A stretch of 63,905 nt of DNA from Blastocatellia bacterium AA13 (GTDB lineage Bacteria; Acidobacteriota; Blastocatellia; UBA7656): positions 44,721-108,625 of the forward strand of contig QHVH01000027.1 of the NCBI GenBank assembly GCA_003222245.1, given 5' to 3'. Shown piece by piece: positions 1 through 10,316 of this stretch. The notes beneath the pieces were generated by a model that worked only from the letters and a program-made list of their open reading frames with translations, was not told the origin of the DNA and did not search any database. Positions within the stretch are counted from its first letter, which is position 1, and every line of letters begins with the position of its first letter. The position numbers were made by a program, and so were the translations under genes.

Positions 1-149
1 TCGATTTTCGATCTGATTCGCTGATAGGAGAATGGGTTCGATACGATCGTCTGAACCTCCGCATCGCTAATCGAACCTGACTTGATCAGCAGTCGCCCGA
101 TTGAATCGAGCGCCTCGTCTGAAACACGTTGCTTTTTGTCTCGCGGCAT
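1..149 (-). CDS. Small hypothetical protein, cut by window edge
   Basis: An open frame on the minus strand runs off the left edge without a stop, so only the N-terminal part is visible. The likely start is the ATG at 149 (MPRDKKQRVSD...), preceded by GGAGAG five bases upstream. An in-frame ATG at 182 lacks such a site. The visible 49 residues are charged, with no signal peptide or membrane segment. The gene begins about 45 bases after the sigma factor stop on the same strand and is probably cotranscribed with it. Genes in this position are often anti-sigma factors, but nothing visible proves that here. Function unknown. Confidence 0.5.
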   Translation of the reverse strand, partial: MPRDKKQRVSDEALDSIGRLLIKSGSISDAEVQTIVSNPFSYQRIRSKI

Positions 150-192
150 AAAGCTCTCCGTTAACGAAATGGCGGCCTTCATGTTTCCGCGC

Positions 193-765
193 CTACAAGA
201 ACTCGCCGACGACGCGGCGCAAGGACGCGCGAGCACGGTGCGCACGGACTTTTACTTTCGAAATCGACCAGCCTAACAGTACGGCTATTTCCGCCACCGC
301 CATCTCCTCGGCGTCGAGCAGGGTCAGTACCAGGCGATCATCCGCGCTCAGCCGCGCAAGGAGCTTGTTGGCGAGGTCTCGTGAAATCGCCGCGGCCTCC
401 GCATCCCTTCCGCCGGCCGCCAATTGAGCGCGCAACTGGATTCTCACCTGATCTTCGTCAAAAGCCTCGCTCGTTTTCTCGGGCCGCCGGCCGGCGCGGC
501 GCAGTTGATCGTAGCAATGGTTCACGGCGATTCGCGAAAGCCATGCCCCAAACGCCGCGCCCCGATCATCCGAATAGTCGCCGAGCGCGAAATACATTTT
601 CGCGAAGATCTCCTGAACTATCTCCTCGATACGCTCCTGCCTGTTGAAGAATTTGCCTACAATTCGCGTAATACGACGGCGGTGGCGGTTGAACAATTCC
701 TCGAATGCTCTTTCGTTGCCGGCGTGCGCCAGTACCGCCAGGCCTTCATCAGGGGTCTCCGTCAT
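193..765 (-). CDS. RNA polymerase sigma factor, ECF (sigma-70 family)
   Basis: Transcription initiation factor of the extracytoplasmic-function class. From the chosen start (MTETPDEGLA...) the protein is about 190 residues, normal for the class. Region 2 is seen in FEELFNRHRRRITRIV and in the stretch around EEIVQEIFAKMY. Region 4 is the C-terminal helix-turn-helix around MAVAEIAVLLGWSISKVKVR. The frame is open up to 939, but ATG 765 has GAGGAG eight bases upstream while the longer starts have no site, so the first 58 codons of the long frame are probably untranslated. It is divergent from the TolC/RND operon and followed by a small edge-truncated gene. It may control neighbouring genes, but no promoter consensus was identified. 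Confidence 0.85.
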   Translation of the reverse strand: MTETPDEGLAVLAHAGNERAFEELFNRHRRRITRIVGKFFNRQERIEEIVQEIFAKMYFALGDYSDDRGAAFGAWLSRIAVNHCYDQLRRAGRRPEKTSEAFDEDQVRIQLRAQLAAGGRDAEAAAISRDLANKLLARLSADDRLVLTLLDAEEMAVAEIAVLLGWSISKVKVRAHRARASLRRVVGEFL

Positions 766-1221
766 CCCTGATGCTCCTCGGACGCGAGTTTGTGCATGTG
801 GATCCTCATCGGTATCCAGATGGGTTTCTCGGGCCGATTCATCCATGCAGGCGGTGACGGTTATCATTTGTCGCTCGGAGTTTCCAGGGCTTGGAGGTCT
901 TTGAGCTGTAAAGATCAGCGTCGTAGCGCAGCTCACCAACGGCTTACTCTCGCGGTCCGCCGGTTCGAGTCGGCGTCAAAAGCGCTTATTGCGCGTGCCA
1001 CACGTGGGCGCAGGCTGACTGCAAGAGGTTGAACGCTACGATACCAGGAGAGTATTAACGCACGAAGCTGAAAACGGGTTACAGCGAGTGCAACGGCGTA
1101 ATTTCTGAGATGTTTCCTTGAGCATTCGTTTTTAATACTGCTCCCTTCAAATTGATTCGCAATCGGTATATCCTTGTCCTCTCTTCCGCCCCAGCCTACA
1201 CACATTTCAGGGAGGTTCCTT
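766..1221. other. Divergent intergenic region, no gene recognised
   Basis: 456 bases separate the divergent starts of the sigma factor and the TolC gene. Open frames on both strands here are short, compositionally odd and lack ribosome binding sites. The region must hold promoters for both directions, but I could not pick a convincing -35/-10 pair. GGAGG at 1211-1215 is the ribosome binding site that sets the TolC start. Confidence 0.5.
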
Positions 1222-2625
1222 TTGAGCAGGATCGTCGCTTTGGTGAGCATTGGTCTTATATCCCTGCTACAAGTTGCCCGCTGCTTGGCCCAAGCTCCCC
1301 CGCAATCTCTCAGGCTTGATCAGGCGGTCGATCTCGCGATCAACAATTACCCGGCAATTCGCGTGGCCCGGGAGAGAGCAGCGGCAGCCGCCGGCGGCGT
1401 GGAACTGGCTCGCACGGCTTATTTGCCGCGCACCGATTTGTTATGGCAGGAGAATCGCGCCACCACTAATAACGTATTCGGATTGTTGCTGCCTCAAGCA
1501 GTCATACCTGCTATATCCGGACCGGTGCTCGGTACTAAATCCTTTGACAATGTGTGGGGCAGCGCGGGAGGCGTGCTTTTATCGTGGGAGATCTTCGATC
1601 TCGGTCTCCGGCGAGCCAATGTTGCGTTGGCGCGCGCTGAAACCAGCCGGGCTGACGCCGGAGTCGAGGCTACGCGATTTGAAGCAGCAATCGGCGCCGC
1701 TGATGCATTTCTGACGGTGATCGCGGTTGACCAGACCGTAAAATCCGCTCAAGCCAATGTTGAGCGAATGGAGACGTTTTCAAGATCGGTTCACGTGCTC
1801 GTAGACAACCAGCTTCGCGCCGGCGTGGATGCCTCTCGGTCGGACGCGGAGTTGGCGGCTGCCAGGATACAGTTGATTCAGGCGCAGCAGAACGCGGAGC
1901 TTGCCCGCGCGACGCTTGCGGAATTACTTGGGATCGCGGGCGCCGCGGTATCTATTGATGCAGCCGGCTTGCTGGAATTCGGACCACAACCGCCTGAAGC
2001 TTCAGAAAAACTCGAATCACATCCGCTCGCGCTCGAGCAGATTTCCGCGGTCGAAGTTGCCCGTGCTCGTGAACGAGTCATTGAGAAGTCATATTTTCCG
2101 CGGTTCAATTTTCAAACAGCCTTTTCAGGACGAGGAACGGGAGGGCTGGTCAGCGGAAAGCTGGACGGCACTCACGGCCTGCTGCCGGAAACACCGAACT
2201 GGGCATCCGGGCTGACGATCACCTTCTCACCTCTGGAAATCTTCTCGATAAGGTCACGCCGTAAAATCGAAGCCAGCAACGAAGCGGCCGAGAAGGCCCG
2301 GCTGGATCAAACCCTGCAGAGCCTCAAAGCTCAGGAGGCGCGCGCAAGGGTCCTGGCGGACGCCGCACGCCGCATCGCCGATACGACGCCGGCGCAATTG
2401 GCCGCAGCGCGCGAAGCCGAGTTCCGAACGCGAGCACGTTACGATGCTCAACTCGGAACCGTGAGTGAAGTCGCGGAAGCGCAGAGACTGCTCGCTCAGG
2501 CTGAGATCGACGACTCGATCGCGAGGCTTGGGATCTGGAGAGCCTTTCTTGCGGCGGCAAGAGCCCGAGGCGACATCAAGCCTTTTCTCGAGCAAGTGGT
2601 GACCGCAAGCCAGAGGAGAAAGTAA
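1222..2625 (+). CDS. TolC-family outer membrane efflux protein
   Basis: Outer membrane channel component of a tripartite efflux pump. The start is TTG 1222, because GGAGG lies six bases before it and it produces a clean Sec signal peptide ([16 protein letters not shown]... ending near CLAQA). An in-frame ATG at 1174 has no such site. The 467-residue protein has the two-fold long-helix architecture of the family, with opening motif [20 protein letters not shown] near the mature N-terminus and a second repeat in the last third ([26 protein letters not shown] split around residue 400). The stop is two bases before the RND gene, so the two are translationally linked. Placing the channel gene first, before pump and adaptor, is a less common order. 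Substrate cannot be told. Confidence 0.88.
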   Translation: MSRIVALVSIGLISLLQVARCLAQAPPQSLRLDQAVDLAINNYPAIRVARERAAAAAGGVELARTAYLPRTDLLWQENRATTNNVFGLLLPQAVIPAISGPVLGTKSFDNVWGSAGGVLLSWEIFDLGLRRANVALARAETSRADAGVEATRFEAAIGAADAFLTVIAVDQTVKSAQANVERMETFSRSVHVLVDNQLRAGVDASRSDAELAAARIQLIQAQQNAELARATLAELLGIAGAAVSIDAAGLLEFGPQPPEASEKLESHPLALEQISAVEVARARERVIEKSYFPRFNFQTAFSGRGTGGLVSGKLDGTHGLLPETPNWASGLTITFSPLEIFSIRSRRKIEASNEAAEKARLDQTLQSLKAQEARARVLADAARRIADTTPAQLAAAREAEFRTRARYDAQLGTVSEVAEAQRLLAQAEIDDSIARLGIWRAFLAAARARGDIKPFLEQVVTASQRRK

Positions 2626-2627
2626 CA

Positions 2628-5600
2628 ATGTGGCTGATCAATCTGGCTATGAGGCGCCCGGTAACTATCGTCATCGCGGCAATGGGATTCGCGCTCTGTT
2701 CGATTCTCGCGATTGTCCGAATGCCTATCGACATATTCCCCGATTTGAATCTCCCGGTCATCTACGTGGCCCAGCCTTATGGAGGTATGGATCCGGCGCA
2801 GATGGAGGCGTATCTGATCTCATACTACGAATACCACTTCCTCTACATCACCGGAATCGAGCACGTTGAATCCAGGTCGATTCAGAACGTCGGATTGGTG
2901 AAGCTTCAGTTTCACCCCGGAACCGACATGAGCCAGGCGCTCGCGCAAACCGTCTCTTATGTTGAGCGGGCTCGGGCCTTCATGCCGCCCGGAACCGTCG
3001 CGCCGTTCGTCGTGCGCTATGATGCGGGAAGCGTTCCGGTAGGCCAACTGGTATTCTCGAGCGAAACTCGAAACGTCAGTGAGATTCAGGACCTCGCCCT
3101 GTTTCGCGTCAGGCCGATGTTCGCGACGCTGCCGGGAGTCTCGGCGCCTCCTCCATTCGGCGGGAACCAGCGAACGGTCGTGATCAGGGTTGATCCTGAC
3201 CGGCTCCGCGAATATCAAATGTCTCCGGACGACGTGATCAAGGCTATTGCGGCGGGTAACACGATCCTGCCGGCCGGCAACGTGCGAACCGGCGACATCA
3301 ATCGAATAGCGCCGACTAATTCGGTTGTGACCGACGTGCAAGAGCTGGCGAACATTCCGCTCCGAGTTGGAGCCGGCCCGACTGTGTTTGTGAGAGACGT
3401 CGGAACGGTCGAGAACGGCACGGACATATTGACCGGCTACGGTCTGGTCAACGGCCGGCGCACGGTGTACATACCGGTTACAAAACGCGCGGATGCCTCG
3501 ACGCTCGACGTGGTCAATCGCGTCAAGACCGAGCTTCCCCGAATGCAGGCGCTTGTACCCGAAGATATAAAGCTAAGCTTCGAGTTTGATCAATCGACCT
3601 ACGTAAAGAATTCCATTCGCGGCCTTGTGATCGAAGGTCTATTGGGAGCGATGCTGACCGGTTTCATGGTGCTTTTATTCCTGAGGGATTTCCGCAGCGC
3701 GGTCATAGTGGTCACGACGATTCCGCTGTCTCTCTTGTCGGCGCTAGTCGCTTTGTGGCTTAGCGGACAGACGATAAACATAATGACGCTCGGCGGGCTT
3801 GCACTCGCTATCGGAATTCTCGTCGACGAGGCCACCGTCGCAATCGAGAACATCAATACTCATCTTCGTCACGGTGAAGCACGAGGACAGGCGATACTTA
3901 GCGCGTCGAGAGAAACGCTCACGCCGCGGCTCCTTGCGATGCTCGCGATTCTTGCCGTATTCGTGCCGTCGTTTTTTATGGTCGGCGTTTCCAGGGCTCT
4001 TTTCATCCCGTTGTCGCTTGCAGTCGGTTTTGCGATGCTCGCGTCTTATTTTCTGTCGAACACCGTCATCCCGGTTCTGTCGGCGTGGCTGCTTCGGGAA
4101 CGGCATATAGTTGATGAACGAGAGTCTTTATTCGAAAGAGTACAGACAAAGTACGCCGGCTTCGTCGAACGAGTTATGCATTTTCGCTGGGGCGTGGTCG
4201 CGGTTTATCTCGTTGTCGCCGCGCTCGGAATATTTCTAATCGGACGCAGGCTGGGAACGGACATCTTCCCTTCGGTCGACACGGGTCAGTTCCAGCTCAG
4301 GCTTCGAGCTCCGGCCGGCACTCGGGTTGAACGAACCGAGGTGATCGCCCTCAAAGCTCTCGATGTGATCAACAGCGAAGCGGGTAAGGAAAACGTCGCT
4401 ATTACACTCGGCTTTGTTGGAGCGCAGCCGCCAAGCTATCCGATCAACACGATCCACCTGTGGACGAGCGGTTCTCAGGAAGCAGTTCTGCTTGCGGCAT
4501 TGCGGCCGGGTTCGCGGATTCGAATGGAGGATCTAAAAGAGAGGTTGAGAAAGAAGCTGCCAGAGCTTCTTCCAGGGACTGAGTTTTCATTTGAAGCCGG
4601 CGACATAGTCACCAGGATCATGAACTTCGGATCGCCCACGCCGATAGAAGTAGATGTCAACGGTCCGAATCTGAATGTAAGCCGTGCGTTCGCCGAGAAG
4701 ATAATGACCCAGATGAAGGGGATGGCCTCGCTGAGAGATCTTCAGTACGGCGCGCCCCTGGACTACCCTACAGTTGACATAAAAGTCGACCGCGAACGCG
4801 CGGGACAATTGGGCGTCACCATGCAAGACGTCGGGCGCGCGTTGGTATCGGCAACTTCTTCCAGCCGCTTTGTTCAGCCGAACTACTGGCGCGATCCCGC
4901 GAGCGGGGTCTCTTATCAGGTGCAAGTCGAGATTCCGCAATCCCGAATCACATCTATCGAAGACATCAAAAGCCTGCCGGCAATATCCGGCGGCTCCGGC
5001 CGGCCGCTGGTAGCCGATGTCGCGGAAGTCGGCTACGGAACCATGCCCGGCGAATACGATCGGTATAATCAGCAGCGAACCGTACCCATCATCGCAAACA
5101 TCAGTGGCAAAGATCTCGGAAGCGTGTCCGGCGAGTTGACGGAAGCGATACGAAAGGTCGGCGACGCTCCTCGGGGAGTCACCGTCAACGTAAGAGGGCA
5201 GATCCCGCCGATGACGCAGACGCTGACGGGCTTGCAAATCGGGCTGGCTCTCGCAATCATCGTGATTTTCCTATTGATGGCGGCTTATTTTCAGTCGCTA
5301 CGGCTGGCGCTGGCGGTGCTCGCCACAAGTCCGGCGGTAATATTCGGAGTCGCCGTAGCGCTGTGGATTACGGGCACGTCGTTAAACGTGCAGTCGTTCA
5401 TGGGAGCGATTATGGCGATAGGGGTTTCGGTGGCAAACGCGATTCTGCTGGTCTCTTTCGCGGAGAGTCGGAGACAGGCCGGCGGAGGCTCCGACATTGC
5501 CGCTCAGGAAGGCGCGAGGAGCAGGCTAAGGCCGATACTGATGACGAGCTTCGCGATGATTGCCGGTATGGCGCCGATGGCGCTCGCGCTCGGTGAAGGC

Positions 5601-5759
5601 GGAGAACAGACAGCCCCGCTTGGACGCGCCGTTATCGGCGGCCTCATTGCCTCGACAATAGCCGTACTGATCGTCCTGCCGCCGGTCTTTGCAATCGCGC
5701 AGCGCGGAGCTCGCATCGGCTCACGCTCCGTTCATCCGGATGACGTCGCAATCTCATAG
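2628..5759 (+). CDS. RND efflux transporter, inner membrane (AcrB/HAE-like)
   Basis: Proton-driven pump of the resistance-nodulation-division superfamily, 1043 residues, full length. ATG 2628 follows GAGGAG. Features seen are an N-terminal helix (residues about 10-30), two large periplasmic loops (about 35-330 and 560-860), and two sets of five to six helices (about 335-550 and 865-1025). The fourth helix carries the proton-relay acidic pair in [13 protein letters not shown], where AcrB has two Asp. The Asp-Glu pair and the overall motif GGLALAIG suggest the broader acriflavin/hydrophobe group rather than the CzcA heavy-metal group, but this is not decisive. It sits between the TolC and adaptor genes, so the three form a complete pump operon. 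Confidence 0.93.
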   Translation: MWLINLAMRRPVTIVIAAMGFALCSILAIVRMPIDIFPDLNLPVIYVAQPYGGMDPAQMEAYLISYYEYHFLYITGIEHVESRSIQNVGLVKLQFHPGTDMSQALAQTVSYVERARAFMPPGTVAPFVVRYDAGSVPVGQLVFSSETRNVSEIQDLALFRVRPMFATLPGVSAPPPFGGNQRTVVIRVDPDRLREYQMSPDDVIKAIAAGNTILPAGNVRTGDINRIAPTNSVVTDVQELANIPLRVGAGPTVFVRDVGTVENGTDILTGYGLVNGRRTVYIPVTKRADASTLDVVNRVKTELPRMQALVPEDIKLSFEFDQSTYVKNSIRGLVIEGLLGAMLTGFMVLLFLRDFRSAVIVVTTIPLSLLSALVALWLSGQTINIMTLGGLALAIGILVDEATVAIENINTHLRHGEARGQAILSASRETLTPRLLAMLAILAVFVPSFFMVGVSRALFIPLSLAVGFAMLASYFLSNTVIPVLSAWLLRERHIVDERESLFERVQTKYAGFVERVMHFRWGVVAVYLVVAALGIFLIGRRLGTDIFPSVDTGQFQLRLRAPAGTRVERTEVIALKALDVINSEAGKENVAITLGFVGAQPPSYPINTIHLWTSGSQEAVLLAALRPGSRIRMEDLKERLRKKLPELLPGTEFSFEAGDIVTRIMNFGSPTPIEVDVNGPNLNVSRAFAEKIMTQMKGMASLRDLQYGAPLDYPTVDIKVDRERAGQLGVTMQDVGRALVSATSSSRFVQPNYWRDPASGVSYQVQVEIPQSRITSIEDIKSLPAISGGSGRPLVADVAEVGYGTMPGEYDRYNQQRTVPIIANISGKDLGSVSGELTEAIRKVGDAPRGVTVNVRGQIPPMTQTLTGLQIGLALAIIVIFLLMAAYFQSLRLALAVLATSPAVIFGVAVALWITGTSLNVQSFMGAIMAIGVSVANAILLVSFAESRRQAGGGSDIAAQEGARSRLRPILMTSFAMIAGMAPMALALGEGGEQTAPLGRAVIGGLIASTIAVLIVLPPVFAIAQRGARIGSRSVHPDDVAIS

Positions 5760-5786
5760 TGCGGAACAAAGCGAGGAATCAAACGA

Positions 5787-7040
5787 ATGACCCGTAAGCA
5801 GGTACTCTGGAGCGCAATCGCTTTGATCGCCGCCGGCGCGATTGTGTCTTTTGTTATCGTCAGGAGTGTGGTTCGAAAGCCCGCCGTTCAAGCAGCGGTA
5901 ACAGCCGAGCCTCCAACGGTAGTTGTCACCCAGGTAATATCGAAGGACTTGAGTCAAGCGGTTCGCTTACCGGGTGAATTGCAGGCCTATCAGGACGTGG
6001 CGATATATCCGAAGCTCCAGTCGTTCGTGGAGGAGATCAAAGTAGACCGCGGATCCACTGTCAAACGCGGTCAATTGCTTGCGCGCTTGAGCGCGCCTGA
6101 GCTGAAGGCTCAATTGAGCGAGGCTTCCGCCAAGGTGAGAGCGGTTCAGTCGCAGAAGTCCGAAGCCGAGGCTCGCATTCAAAGCAATCAGGCGCAACGC
6201 CTCGAAGCCGAGGCGAAGCTCGCTTCGGACGAAGGCACCTACAGGCATCTGAAATCCGCATCCGCGACTCCGGGCGTTGTCGCCGGAAACGATGTCGATG
6301 TCGCCGAAAAGACGGTTGACGCCGATCGCGCTCGGGTTCGACTCTGGGAGGAAAACGAAAAAGCGGCGCGAGCGCAACTCGCCTCCATTGGCGAAAACGA
6401 GAAAGCCGCCGCCGAAGCCGCGCATTCGATCGAAGAAATGGAATCTTACCTGCAAATAACAGCGCCGTTCGACGGAGTCATAACCGAGCGGAATGTGCAC
6501 AAGGGCAGCCTTGTCGGTTCGGCGGGCGTCGCTTCATCCGCCCCGATGCTGCGAATAAGGCAGATAGCTGAATTGCGGCTTATAGTCTCGGTTCCGGAAT
6601 CGGAGGCGGCGGGAGTCGCGGAGGGCAGCGAGGTCAGCTTCACCGTACCCGCCTTTCCGGGCGAAACCTTTAAGGGCGTCGTCGGCCGGATCGCGCACGC
6701 TCTAGATGTGAAATCCAGAACTATGCCGGTCGAGTTGGATGTGACGAATACCGCCGGCAGGCTCGCGCCCGGTATGTACGCCGAGGTTGCCTGGACAGCG
6801 CGGCGTCTCCAGCCGTCTTTATTCGTGCCGCCTTCAGCCGTCGCGACGACTACGGAGCGAGTATTTGTTCTTAGAATCAAGAATGATCTTGTCGAATGGG
6901 TCGATGTGAAACGCGGCGTGACGATGGGGAATAAGATCGAGGTCTTTGGCAGCCTCGAAGCCGGGGATCAGATAGTTCTTCGCGGTTCCGATGAGCTACG
7001 CGACGGAACCCATGTAACCGTGAAGCAGGCAGCCGATTAG
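5787..7040 (+). CDS. RND efflux periplasmic adaptor (membrane fusion protein)
   Basis: Bridges the RND pump and the TolC channel. 417 residues, with an N-terminal membrane anchor at about residues 7-27 (LWSAIALIAAGAIVSFVIV). Then come the first lipoyl half (VAIYPKLQSFVEEIKVDRGSTVKRGQLLARL), a long Ala/Glu/Arg-rich coiled-coil hairpin (about 105-215), the second lipoyl half (LQITAPFDGVITERNVHKGSLV), and beta-barrel and membrane-proximal domains to the end. ATG 5787 is preceded by GAGGAAT. It is the third gene of the operon, 27 bases after the pump gene. An inverted repeat CGTGAAGC/GCTTCACG (7019-7026 and 7041-7048) straddles its stop without a T-run, so it is at best a weak hairpin. Confidence 0.92.
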   Translation: MTRKQVLWSAIALIAAGAIVSFVIVRSVVRKPAVQAAVTAEPPTVVVTQVISKDLSQAVRLPGELQAYQDVAIYPKLQSFVEEIKVDRGSTVKRGQLLARLSAPELKAQLSEASAKVRAVQSQKSEAEARIQSNQAQRLEAEAKLASDEGTYRHLKSASATPGVVAGNDVDVAEKTVDADRARVRLWEENEKAARAQLASIGENEKAAAEAAHSIEEMESYLQITAPFDGVITERNVHKGSLVGSAGVASSAPMLRIRQIAELRLIVSVPESEAAGVAEGSEVSFTVPAFPGETFKGVVGRIAHALDVKSRTMPVELDVTNTAGRLAPGMYAEVAWTARRLQPSLFVPPSAVATTTERVFVLRIKNDLVEWVDVKRGVTMGNKIEVFGSLEAGDQIVLRGSDELRDGTHVTVKQAAD

Positions 7041-7080
7041 GCTTCACGAGGTTAATACCGATTCATGAAAGGGAGCGGCT

Positions 7081-8034
7081 TTGAACGAGGCGAGATTACT
7101 GAGTGAACGAGCCAGGGATTTTTTCGCGGCGCTTCAGGATGATATATGTAAGGCGCTGGAATCTTTGGACGGCGGCAAGCCGTTTCGCGAAGACCTCTGG
7201 GAGCGCGAGGGCGGGGGGGGCGGCCGCACTCGAGTGATGGAGGAGGGCGCGGTATTTGAAAAAGCTGGCGTGAACTTCTCGGAAGTGCACGGCGACCTCC
7301 CGGCGGAATTTGCTTCGAAGCTTCCAGTGGGGGAGGGCGCTCGCTTCTTCGCGACTGGGGTCTCGCTGGTGCTTCACCCATGGAACCCTATGGCGCCGAC
7401 GGTCCACGCCAATTTTCGATTTCTCCAACGCGGCTCTGGCGGCTGGTTCGGCGGCGGTACTGATCTGACTCCCTACTACCCTTATATGGAAGACGCCGTC
7501 CACTTTCATCGTACTTTGAAGGAGGCCTGCGACCGGTTCGACGCGGAGAATTATCCCCGCTTCAAGAAATGGTGCGACGAGTATTTCTTCTTGAAACACC
7601 GAAACGAAACTCGCGGCGTAGGCGGCATATTCTTCGATTATCTCACCGGAGAAGAACCCAAGGGCGTTGTCTCGCGCGGGCCCGCGTCGGCGGAACGCGG
7701 TAAGCTCGAACCTGTGTTCGAGTTCGTCCAGACGATTGGACGAGCTTTTTTGCCGGCTTACCTGCCCATCGCGGAGCGCAGGCGCAACGAAGCTTATACC
7801 GAACGCGAACGGAACTTTCAGTTGATTCGGAGAGGCCGCTATGCCGAGTTCAATCTGGTTTATGACCGGGGCACTACTTTTGGGTTGGAGACGAGAGGGC
7901 GAACGGAATCGATTCTGATGTCGCTTCCACCGCTCGTAAAGTGGGTATACGACTACAAGCCCGAGCCGGGCTCACGGGAAGCCTCCGCGTGGGAGTTCTT
8001 CAGGCCGCGAGACTGGTTGGGATTGGAAGCTTGA
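7081..8034 (+). CDS. hemF: Coproporphyrinogen III oxidase, oxygen-dependent
   Basis: Converts coproporphyrinogen III to protoporphyrinogen IX with O2 in heme synthesis, in the cytosol. 317 residues, near the family norm of about 300. Family signatures are the glycine-rich GGGGGRTRVMEEGAVFEKAGVN near residue 45-65 (split here by sense), HPWNPMAPTVHANFRFL around residue 100, and GGWFGGGTDLTPYYPY around residue 120, followed by RGRYAEFNLVYDRGTTFGL. The start is TTG 7081 with GGGAG upstream. It lies 40 bases after the efflux operon but is functionally unrelated. The oxygen-dependent enzyme implies aerobic heme synthesis, which fits the many heme proteins later in the window. Confidence 0.95.
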   Translation: MNEARLLSERARDFFAALQDDICKALESLDGGKPFREDLWEREGGGGGRTRVMEEGAVFEKAGVNFSEVHGDLPAEFASKLPVGEGARFFATGVSLVLHPWNPMAPTVHANFRFLQRGSGGWFGGGTDLTPYYPYMEDAVHFHRTLKEACDRFDAENYPRFKKWCDEYFFLKHRNETRGVGGIFFDYLTGEEPKGVVSRGPASAERGKLEPVFEFVQTIGRAFLPAYLPIAERRRNEAYTERERNFQLIRRGRYAEFNLVYDRGTTFGLETRGRTESILMSLPPLVKWVYDYKPEPGSREASAWEFFRPRDWLGLEA

Positions 8035-8092
8035 ATGCTCCAGCCGTACTTTGGACTAATAGTAAAATTTCTAAAGGAGATTTAAGTAATAT

Positions 8093-9400
8093 ATGGAAAG
8101 CAGAATCATAAGAAGCCTGCTGGCGCTCGCGCTGCTGACCGGCGCATCTACCATCGCGATGGCGGACATCAAGCTCAAGGTCAAGACCGGCCTCGCCGGC
8201 CGCACAACCGAAAGCACTACCTACATCAAGGGGCGCCGGCAACGAGCAAGCCAGAACTTCGGCGGCGCGATCGAGATGGTAACCATCACGCAATGTGATC
8301 TCAAACGAACGGTCCAGATAAATGACAGCGCGAAGACTTACATGGTCACGCTAATGGGAGAGGGTTCTAGCGAGGCCGCTTCCGATCGACAACCTCAGCG
8401 CGAAACCCAGCCGACTCATACACGCAAGGGCGGTATCATCACATACACTTCGACCATGACCGATACTGGAGAGCGTAAGAAACTCTTCGGATTTACCGCG
8501 CGGCGCATCAAGACGTCCGTGTCGGCCGAATCGAGCCCGGATGCGTGCAATCAGACAAAGATGAAAATGGAAACGGACGGCTGGTATATAGACCTGGAAT
8601 TCAGCTTCAACTGCGATCTCGACAGGCCGATGGTTCCGCAGATGGGGCCGAGATCCAAACCCGAATGTCAGGATGAGATTCGGTTCAGGAGATCCGGTAC
8701 GGCTAAACTGGGTTATCCTGTAATGGTCACCACGACGATCTACACCGATAGCGGTCAAACAAGCAGCTTTAGCACTGAAGTTGTTGAGCTCGAGACCGCG
8801 ACACTCGATCAGGCATTGTTCGAAATTCCGGCCGGTTATACGGAGGCGAAGAGCTATCAGGAGCTTATGGGCATTCCGTCTATGGACTCGATGAGGCGAG
8901 GCCGCGTTCCGGATCGAATGCCCGACGCGCCGGTCCCGGCAGCGGGCGCAAAACGATCAGGCGGAATTAGAGTCGGAGTTGTTTCCATCAACAACAAGAG
9001 CGACCGCTCTCCGTCGCTCGGCTCGCTCAAGAACGAACTCATCGGCGGCATCAGCGACTCGAATGTGGATGCGGTCGCGCTTGATTCACAGTCGCAGGCC
9101 GACATAGAGGCGGAAGCCAGGCGAAAGGAATGCGACTATATTCTCTACACCGACATCGCTTCGCTTAAGACCTCGGGCAGCAAAGTTGGAGGACTGCTTG
9201 GACGCGCGACCGGCGTCGGAGGTCTGAAGGAAAAATTTGAAGCGCGGCTCGAGTTCAAGTTATTCCCGGTGGGCGGCAGATCGCCGCAATTGTCGCAGTC
9301 CGCGACGGCGAAGGAGGAAGGCTCAGAAGATGTGAGTCTCTCATCGGCCGCGAATCAGGAAGCAAGAGCGGTTGTCTCCGAGGTACGAAAGAGAAGGTAG
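8093..9400 (+). CDS. Secreted protein of unknown function
   Basis: 435 residues with a Sec signal peptide (SLLALALLTGASTIAMA, residues about 8-24). The N-terminal half is beta-rich and reads like a periplasmic protein (KLKVKTGLAGRTTESTTYIKG...), resembling the DUF4412 type in layout though I cannot confirm this. The C-terminal third (about residues 305-435) has an alpha/beta pattern (IRVGVVSINNKSDRSPSL, then KECDYILYTDIASLKT) like small periplasmic assembly or ABC-type accessory domains. AAAGGAG lies about twelve bases before ATG 8093, a rather long spacing. It stands alone between hemF and a terminator. Function not assigned. Confidence 0.75.
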   Translation: MESRIIRSLLALALLTGASTIAMADIKLKVKTGLAGRTTESTTYIKGRRQRASQNFGGAIEMVTITQCDLKRTVQINDSAKTYMVTLMGEGSSEAASDRQPQRETQPTHTRKGGIITYTSTMTDTGERKKLFGFTARRIKTSVSAESSPDACNQTKMKMETDGWYIDLEFSFNCDLDRPMVPQMGPRSKPECQDEIRFRRSGTAKLGYPVMVTTTIYTDSGQTSSFSTEVVELETATLDQALFEIPAGYTEAKSYQELMGIPSMDSMRRGRVPDRMPDAPVPAAGAKRSGGIRVGVVSINNKSDRSPSLGSLKNELIGGISDSNVDAVALDSQSQADIEAEARRKECDYILYTDIASLKTSGSKVGGLLGRATGVGGLKEKFEARLEFKLFPVGGRSPQLSQSATAKEEGSEDVSLSSAANQEARAVVSEVRKRR

Positions 9401-9446
9401 TCGGCCGATCAAAACATCCGGTTAACGGAACACTTCAAAACAATGT

Positions 9447-9473
9447 AGGGGCGGCGCCTCCGTGGCCGCCCCT
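9447..9473. terminator. Hairpin terminator, convergent genes
   Basis: AGGGGCGGC (9447-9455) pairs perfectly with GCCGCCCCT (9465-9473) around a nine-base loop. Pyrimidine-rich CTTTCC follows on the plus strand. It lies 46 bases after the stop of the secreted protein gene and before the converging rsmE stop at 9549, so it may serve both strands. The U-tract is weak. Confidence 0.6.
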
Positions 9474-9548
9474 CTTTCCATTTGCGATATTTCTTAAGGA
9501 AATCGAGTCCTTCAAGAGCGATGCTCGCGAATTGTTCCGCGGATGCTT

Positions 9549-10304
9549 TCACGATCGAGGGCGGGAAAGATCACCCAAAATATTCTGCGCTAACGCGACG
9601 GCCGCTATGGCCGCGGTTTCCGTTCTTAAAACGCGCGGCCCAAGTGTTGCGCATACAACCCGATGCTGATCGAAGAGCGTAAGCTCTCGTTCGCTCCACC
9701 CGCCCTCCGGTCCGATCATGAGAGTCACCTCAGTCGGCAAGACGATGTTTGCCATCGCCTTGTTCAGGGCGAGCCCGCCGCGTTCCGTGAAGGCAACGAA
9801 CACATTTCCAGTCGCGTTACTTTCGAGTAGCGAATCGACGTCGACCGGCATTCCTATTTCAACAAGTCTGGTCCTGCCGCACTGCTTTAGCGCTTCAAGC
9901 GAGATTCGTCTCCATCGCGCCTGTCGTTCGCTCGCCCGCCCGTGGTCAAGTTTCATGTCAGCATGATCCGCGGCAAGCGGGATGATCTGATGGATACCAA
10001 GCTCCGCCGCCTTCTGAACTATCAGGTCGAACTTCTCGGATTTGGCAAGGGCCTGCGCAAGAATCAGCTTCAAAGGCGATTCGGTTTCGACAGTCAGCTC
10101 TTCTGTTATCTCGAGCTCGACCGCGGTTCCCGCGATCCGCGCCACGCGGCACGCGTACTCTTTTCCTGCGCCGTCTAAGACAAATACTTCGGAGCCTTCG
10201 TCCAACCGAAGAACTCTGCTGAGGTGGTGTGACTCATCGCGGTCGAGCTTGATGACTCGTCCCGCAATGTTTTCCGGAGGAGCGTAGAATCGTCTGCGTT
10301 GCAA
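9549..10304 (-). CDS. rsmE: 16S rRNA (uracil(1498)-N3)-methyltransferase
   Basis: SAM-dependent SPOUT methyltransferase that modifies U1498 of 16S rRNA in the decoding centre. 251 residues, normal length. The N-terminal PUA-like part (RRRFYAPPENI... DESHHLSRVLRL) is followed by the knot region with LILAQALAKSEKFDLIVQKAAELG and the diagnostic LMIGPEGGWSERE and LGPRVLRTETAAIAA. It starts with TTG 10304, 12 bases after the prmA stop. It is the last gene of the long minus-strand housekeeping run. The prmA-rsmE pairing is widespread in bacteria. Confidence 0.95.
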   Translation of the reverse strand: MQRRRFYAPPENIAGRVIKLDRDESHHLSRVLRLDEGSEVFVLDGAGKEYACRVARIAGTAVELEITEELTVETESPLKLILAQALAKSEKFDLIVQKAAELGIHQIIPLAADHADMKLDHGRASERQARWRRISLEALKQCGRTRLVEIGMPVDVDSLLESNATGNVFVAFTERGGLALNKAMANIVLPTEVTLMIGPEGGWSERELTLFDQHRVVCATLGPRVLRTETAAIAAVALAQNILGDLSRPRS

Positions 10305-10316
10305 GTTGAAATCCCA

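Noticed and set aside
193-939. Long version of the sigma factor starting at 939
   Set aside because: The extra 58 residues have no sigma-factor pattern; ATG 765 has GAGGAG at good spacing.
933-1250. 105-residue minus-strand ORF between sigma factor and TolC
   Set aside because: No ribosome binding site, no family pattern, overlaps the TolC start and the divergent promoter region.
7019-7048. Terminator after the RND adaptor gene
   Set aside because: The inverted repeat has a 14-base loop, overlaps the stop codon and has no T-run.
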